27,138 nt of DNA. Origin: Priapulus caudatus (taxonomy: Eukaryota > Priapulida > Priapulimorpha > Priapulimorphida > Priapulidae). A model generated the notes under the pieces. It was given only the letters and a program-made list of their open reading frames with translations, was not told the DNA's origin and made no database searches. The stretch is from NCBI RefSeq assembly GCF_000485595.1, contig NW_014577561.1, positions 13,523 to 40,660 of the forward strand. The letters are read 5' to 3'. Below, one piece after another: positions 23,128-27,138 of the stretch. The translations under genes and the position numbers were made by a program. How positions within the stretch are numbered: position 1 is the stretch's first letter; each line of letters begins with the position of its first letter.

Positions 23128-23391
23128 GCGTTTCTTACGTCATTCTATGACGTTCATGCTGACGTAGGTGTCAGCAGGTGATTTTAAACGTTTCCTTGTA
23201 AGGGCTGCGCAGCTGTGATTTTTAGGAGTTAGTCAATAAAATCTATGGTTTTTACCTCAGCGTTTCTTACGTCATTCTATGACGTTCATGCTGACGTAGG
23301 TGTCAGCAGGTGATTTTAAACGTTTCCTTGTATGGGCTGCGCAGCTGTGATTTTTAGGAGATGGTCAATAAAATCTATGGTTTTTACCTCA
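23128..23391 (+). repeat. 132-bp exact tandem duplication
   Basis: Two copies (23128-23259 and 23260-23391) differ at only a few bases (aaggg/atggg; gttagtc/gatggtc). Each contains ttacgtcattctatgacgtt and ctgacgtagg, that is, several TGACG half-sites, two of them facing each other. It lies 60 bp upstream of the transposase start codon on the minus strand, so it may be its promoter or subterminal region. Confidence 0.92.
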
Positions 23392-24310
23392 TTTAGTTTT
23401 TGCCTGGTTGTAATTGCTTTTACTACGGAATGCGTGCACACGTGGCCTTCTTATCGTGCACATTGACTGTCACCACGTTTTTTCTAGTATAAGCAATTAA
23501 CTATTGAAACCATAGCAAAACATAGTGTTCGCAGATTTATTCTTAAAAATCAGAGGTCAAAAGGTCCAACTTAAAACTGTTAAATTCTAATTGACAGGTG
23601 TCTACTACACCGTTGTGATGAAAAATGATAGTTGATATAGCCTTCTGCTTTCTTACATTGCAGTTCGAACGTCGACGAATTCCGAGGTTTTTGCCGCCCG
23701 CCGACCGAACAGAGAGGGGACGTCGTGCCACGGATTCATTCATAAATGGTAACTGGCATGCACGAATCACTTTTTTTACCGTGATGTCACAACATGTTGA
23801 GGTTAGCATATATGCAAGCGAAAGATTTTTAGCAAAAAAAAATCATCTGCTTTAAGGTATGAAGATGGCAAATCCACCAATGAGCGCGGGGACAGGTTCA
23901 GAATGAGTTCGTATTTGAGTGTCTGCGTGCGCTAGCATTTTGTATTTCTCATTAGAAAGGGTTATAACTGTTTGCAATTGTTAATTTCAGAAACTAGACA
24001 ATGTACGTTTTCTGAATCCGACAGTGTAAACGGCTCGTCCGAGGTGCGTTGCTGGCGCGGCCCAGGAATTTTCAAAGAAAGCCTACTTTTTGTGCAGATT
24101 CACATTGTAAATTGGCCATTTCTAGTGTGTGCTGGCAAAAGTTTGTTTACAAGAAAAATTATGGAAGAATTTCTTTGTTAATAACATATATAGTGTTATT
24201 TGCGACTTGGATTCAGAAGATGGTATTATTATTTGTGAAAAAAACTTCTGCTGATTTATGGGAATTTTTTCGTAAGTATGGCCGCCTATGGGAAAGGATT
24301 TCCCAGTGTG
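23392..24310. other. Intergenic sequence with one exon-like stretch
   Basis: On the plus strand, 23664-23748 is a CpG-rich 85-bp segment bounded by tttcttacattgcag and AAATG|gtaact. It reads FERRRIPRFLPPADRTERG, a peptide I do not recognise. The rest is AT-rich and unassigned. Confidence 0.35.
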
Positions 24311-24318
24311 ATACCTAC

Positions 24319-24422
24319 AGCTCCCAGGCGACGAGACAATCGTCTAGCAGCACGCAGCAAATGGCGAGCGAGCCGTGCAGCAGATCCCACGCAGCCTGCA
24401 GGTCGGCCATGTTGCGCAGGAT
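24319..24422 (-). CDS. Probable nesprin-like exon
   Basis: Reads ILRNMADLQAAWDLLHGSLA, then LDDCLVAWEL, a helix pattern of a spectrin repeat. The acceptor gccacgctgag keeps frame with the previous exon but has a poor pyrimidine tract. The donor could be GAGCT|gtaggt; a TAG follows if the frame is read on. Limits are uncertain. Confidence 0.45.
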
Positions 24423-26991
24423 CTCAGCGTGGCCTTGGTGCCCTTGTGTACGTTGTGGCCGTGTTGTGTGTTGTGTGTTGTTGTGTGAGTAGTACGAGGT
24501 GACCTTTGTGGTGACCCATGGTGCCGTCTACATTCTAGATGCGAAGACTCACGATGGCTTTCTTGACGTCGTTCCTAAGTTTGTCGCAGCTGAGCGCGAA
24601 GTGTTCGAGGTTGGAGCGCATTGTCTGCGCACCATCCGTGCTGGTGTGTGGCGTCACAGTGTCGCACATCTTGGCTGCCTGCTTCACCCTACTGTGGCCC
24701 TCAGACATCGTCTTCTGAAGCTCCTGTGGTGGTGCAAGCACAACAATAGAATCAGAATATACAGCAATCGGCACCGGCCGGGAATCTATTACCGCATATA
24801 AAATTAATAGGTTGCTAGCACATATGCTAGTGCTGGTTTTTGTTCGAATCAATTTGGTATTGTTTGGATGTGAAGTAATGTAAAGTAATAATTAACAGAT
24901 ACGATTTTTATGCTGTATTAGCTCACATGTTTTTGACAGTTCCTCACCATCTAGTTGTGATATATTTGTTGTACCTTGACTTACGCCTAACAGTACTGTA
25001 ATACAATCTGCAGTGGCAGAAAGGAAGATACCTTAGGAACATTAATAAGTACTAGTTATATGTGAGCAGCATCCAATGGACTTGGCAAATTAATCTGGCT
25101 ACTAGCAGCTAGAAATTTTTCTTAAACGTGCCATAACAATCAGCACTATCATCGTGGTAGCTTTGTATATATAATACGTTGTGGTCTACCTTCAGGGCAC
25201 TCAGCTTTGGCTCAACAGATTTCTCCCAGGTGTCCAGTTCATCTTGCGCATTGTGCAGCCAACTCACGCAGTAAGTGTAGCTCTCCTCGTACACACACTG
25301 TTCCCTGTAGTGCCTCTCCACGAGGCACACCACGTCGGTTGTCATGGAGACGAGGGTGTCGTAGGATGCCCTGAGCTGGGCTACGGTAGTCGGCACTGCA
25401 GGGTCAGACACGGAGGTCTGCAGCTTGGCAGACATGTCTTCTACCGTTGTCAGCTCTTTGCCATGGTCAGCCACGTCCTGCTGAAGTACCTGTAAGATAC
25501 AGCATGAAATTATTTTCACGCTTTATTTATGATATGCATAATTATTATTATTAATTAATTAATATTAAAATTATTTTTTATTTTTGTTCATGGAAAAGTC
25601 AGGATAGCACGTGTCCAATGTATAATTTAAGGCTATAAAAATCTATATTCACTAGTAGGTAATTGGAAACTCGCTTCAATAACACATTACTTGTTAGTGG
25701 TAATGATACCATGTTTACACAGATCTGTAGCAAAGTCATAAGACGTCGCACTTACTTATAGCACAATGGCCTTACCTTGAACTTCTCCAGGTAAGCTTCC
25801 TTGCTGCTGAGGTGGGACTGCATTTCAAGCGGGGCCTGTATGGTAACTGTTGTGTGCAGCAGCCATGCAGTAAGAGCATCGCACCTCAGCTGTATCTCAT
25901 TCCACGTAGTCAGGCGGAGACTGCAGGTCTGACTCGGCTACAGCCAGCTGGAAGCATAATCGCTGCAGGCCCTGCTCGAAACGGTGATGTCAGCAGCGAG
26001 ACTGTCGACGTCCCTTCTCCATCGTCCTGGTGCCAGCGTCTCACTCTCAGACTTGACAACATCTAGCTTGGCATTGCCATCTACGATCTTCTCTGTGAGT
26101 TCCTGTGGAAGTCATAATAATACAACACACTGAGATGTACGTATAGAACATATGAGAACTGACTTAACTTCACATTCATAATGGGTCCATACGAACATAA
26201 CATCAATACGCGCTAACTCTGTTGCGTGTTCAGCGTAAACGTGAGGAATCAGTGCAGTTCCGAAAACTCGTACAAACCTGAACCGTGTCGAATTTCGTCT
26301 GCAGCTGATCTGTCGTGTCGCAGATGTCAACAGCTGCAGTCAGTGCGGCCTTGCCCTCATCCAGCCAGGTGGTCAGCTGCTTGCAACCCTGCTGGTACTG
26401 CTGGTGCTCAGAGTGCCGTTGCTGCGCTGCATGAACTAGCTCCGCTGCGGCTGCGCCACAACTGTGCGTACGCGCGACGACGGCAGTGAAGTCAGCTGTC
26501 TGCTCTGAGAGCAACTCAGCGGCCTGGGCTTGCAGGGAGTCTACAATCTGCTGGTAGCCAACAACGTCTCTGTGCAGGCTCTGTAAATTGCCAGATGTCA
26601 ACGGTTAGAAGCTTACAGCAAGGTGCTATTTGCCAGTAAATATCTCCAAGCCAACGTGAAAGAAACTACTTTATTTTCTTTCACTTGTTGAAATGTGGTC
26701 AGCATGCTATCAGAGGAATTCACATATTTCTGCCCAAAATATTTGTTTTGGTGTGTTTTATTCATGCCATATTTTTTATGTTTATGGTAAGAACACGAAC
26801 CAAAATAAATTTCATAATAATGTGATATCAATATACCTCTGCTTCATCGCAGTGCCATATGATCTCTCAAGGTCAACCTCATCTTGCGAAGTTGCATTGA
26901 GTCTTGTCTCCATGTTGCTAATCCAGTCGATGACCTTGTTTGTGTTGACACTGAATCCTGCCCACTGTAGCAGACCCTGCCTTAGAGCCAC
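24319..26991 (-). CDS. Spectrin-repeat protein, nesprin-like, internal exons
   Basis: Six exons read on the minus strand: 26991-26837, 26578-26278, 26102-25776, 25489-25190, 24723-24553 and 24422-24319. Phases join (2, then 0 throughout). The products are helical spectrin-type repeats. They carry a Trp at the helix-A position (DWISNMETRL, TTWLDEGKAAL, TAWLLHTT, VSWLHNAQDEL), coiled-coil heptads, and nesprin-style linkers such as CDTTDQLQTKFDTVQ and VTPHTSTDGAQTMRSNLEHF. Nesprins link the nuclear envelope to the cytoskeleton. No actin-binding or KASH domain is visible, so this is an interior part and the gene continues beyond 27138. One exon has a stop. Dystonin/MACF or another giant spectrin is the alternative. 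Confidence 0.7.
24553..24723 (-). CDS. Nesprin-like exon
   Basis: 171 bp, 57 codons, phase 0 to 0. The acceptor is gcaccaccacag and the donor is AAAGCCATC|gtgagt. It reads ELQKTMSEGHSRVKQAAKMC, then VTPHTSTDGAQTMRSNLEHF. The P-H-T-S-x-x-G pattern is frequent in nesprin repeats. Confidence 0.8.
25190..25489 (-). CDS. Nesprin-like exon, spectrin repeat
   Basis: 300 bp, 100 codons, phase 0. The acceptor is gctgtatcttacag and the donor is GCCCTGAAG|gtagac. It reads VLQQDVADHGKELTTVEDMS, a middle helix with DTLVSMTTDVVCLVERHY, then CVSWLHNAQDELDTWEKSVE. The Trp residues fit helix-A positions. It is fully open. Confidence 0.85.
25776..26102 (-). CDS. Nesprin-like exon with an internal stop
   Basis: 327 bp, an exact multiple of three. 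The acceptor is gacttccacag and the donor is AAGTTCAAG|gtaagg. It starts ELTEKIVDGNAKLDVVKSES and ends LTTWNEIQLRCDALTAWLLH, then HLSSKEAYLEKFK, both good repeat helices in the same frame. In between the frame passes through a TAG. A neighbouring frame there reads FEQGLQRLCFQLAVAESDLQ, which fits the missing helix. Two compensating one-base changes would explain this. Confidence 0.75.
26278..26578 (-). CDS. Nesprin-like exon, spectrin repeat
   Basis: 301 bp. The acceptor is ggcaatttacagag and the donor is GACACGGTTCAG|gtttgt. The second AG of the acceptor was chosen because it keeps frame with the split codon of the previous exon (AMKQ then SLHRDVVG). It reads YQQIVDSLQAQAAELLSEQT, then HSEHQQYQQGCKQLTTWLDE and DICDTTDQLQTKFDTVQ. 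Confidence 0.85.
26837..26991 (-). CDS. Nesprin-like exon, most upstream in the window
   Basis: 155 bp, starting in phase 0 after tttacttactgttgtacag and ending in phase 2 at AAGCAGAG|gtatat. It reads VALRQGLLQWAGFSVNTNKV, then DWISNMETRLNATSQDEVDL. Earlier exons lie beyond 27138. The last 147 bases of the window show no exon. Confidence 0.82.
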
Positions 26992-27138
26992 CTGTACAAC
27001 AGTAAGTAAATGGTAATGCACGCCAGCGACGTAGATTAAGTTCCATTATGAAATCTCTGGCCTGTTTAGATCATCTGAAAGTTGGATTTCCCAGACATAT
27101 AGTAGGGAGGAAGAGATGGTGAGAGGGAAGGAGCAAGC

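Overview
The window reads as nuclear DNA of an animal. Genes are split into short exons with GT-AG introns. Microsatellites, minisatellites and transposon remnants fill the rest, there is an interstitial TTAGGG tract, and no bacterial operon or CRISPR is visible. The gene set (SRPK kinase, TMEM208, NAPE-PLD, a spectrin-repeat protein resembling nesprin) and the hAT, piggyBac-like and Mutator-like remnants fit a non-insect marine invertebrate. I cannot name the species. There is one assembly gap of 880 N (13328-14207).

Layout. (1) 1-3929, plus strand: the 3' end of an SR-protein kinase gene in three exons (795-902, 2941-3103, 3744-3929). Copies of exon starts, each with its own 3' splice site, surround them: five before the first exon, four before the second, one before the third. 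A hAT-like foldback element sits in the first intron. One extra base at about 3881 hides the conserved C-terminus. (2) 3930-11500: no recognised gene; minisatellites, CT/CA/GA/TAG arrays, foldback elements and the TTAGGG tract. (3) 11550-16014, minus strand: a decayed NAPE-PLD gene with small deletions in two metal-ligand motifs; one exon should lie in the N gap. (4) 16441-18573, minus strand: TMEM208, four clean exons and a broken last exon abutting a transposon-like repeat. (5) 18740-20660: two further copies of the NAPE-PLD last exon, each with a minisatellite that looks grown from the stop-codon region, plus part of a fourth unit. (6) 22322-23068, minus strand: a Mutator-like transposase fragment with one in-frame stop and a 132-bp duplication upstream. 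(7) 24319-26991, minus strand: six spectrin-repeat exons of a nesprin-like protein; one exon shows a stop and two compensating frameshifts.

The genes do not form a pathway. What unites the window is tandem duplication of small pieces carrying an exon edge. The main caveat is that single-base lesions occur in several otherwise well-conserved genes, so some may be consensus errors in the assembly rather than real mutations.
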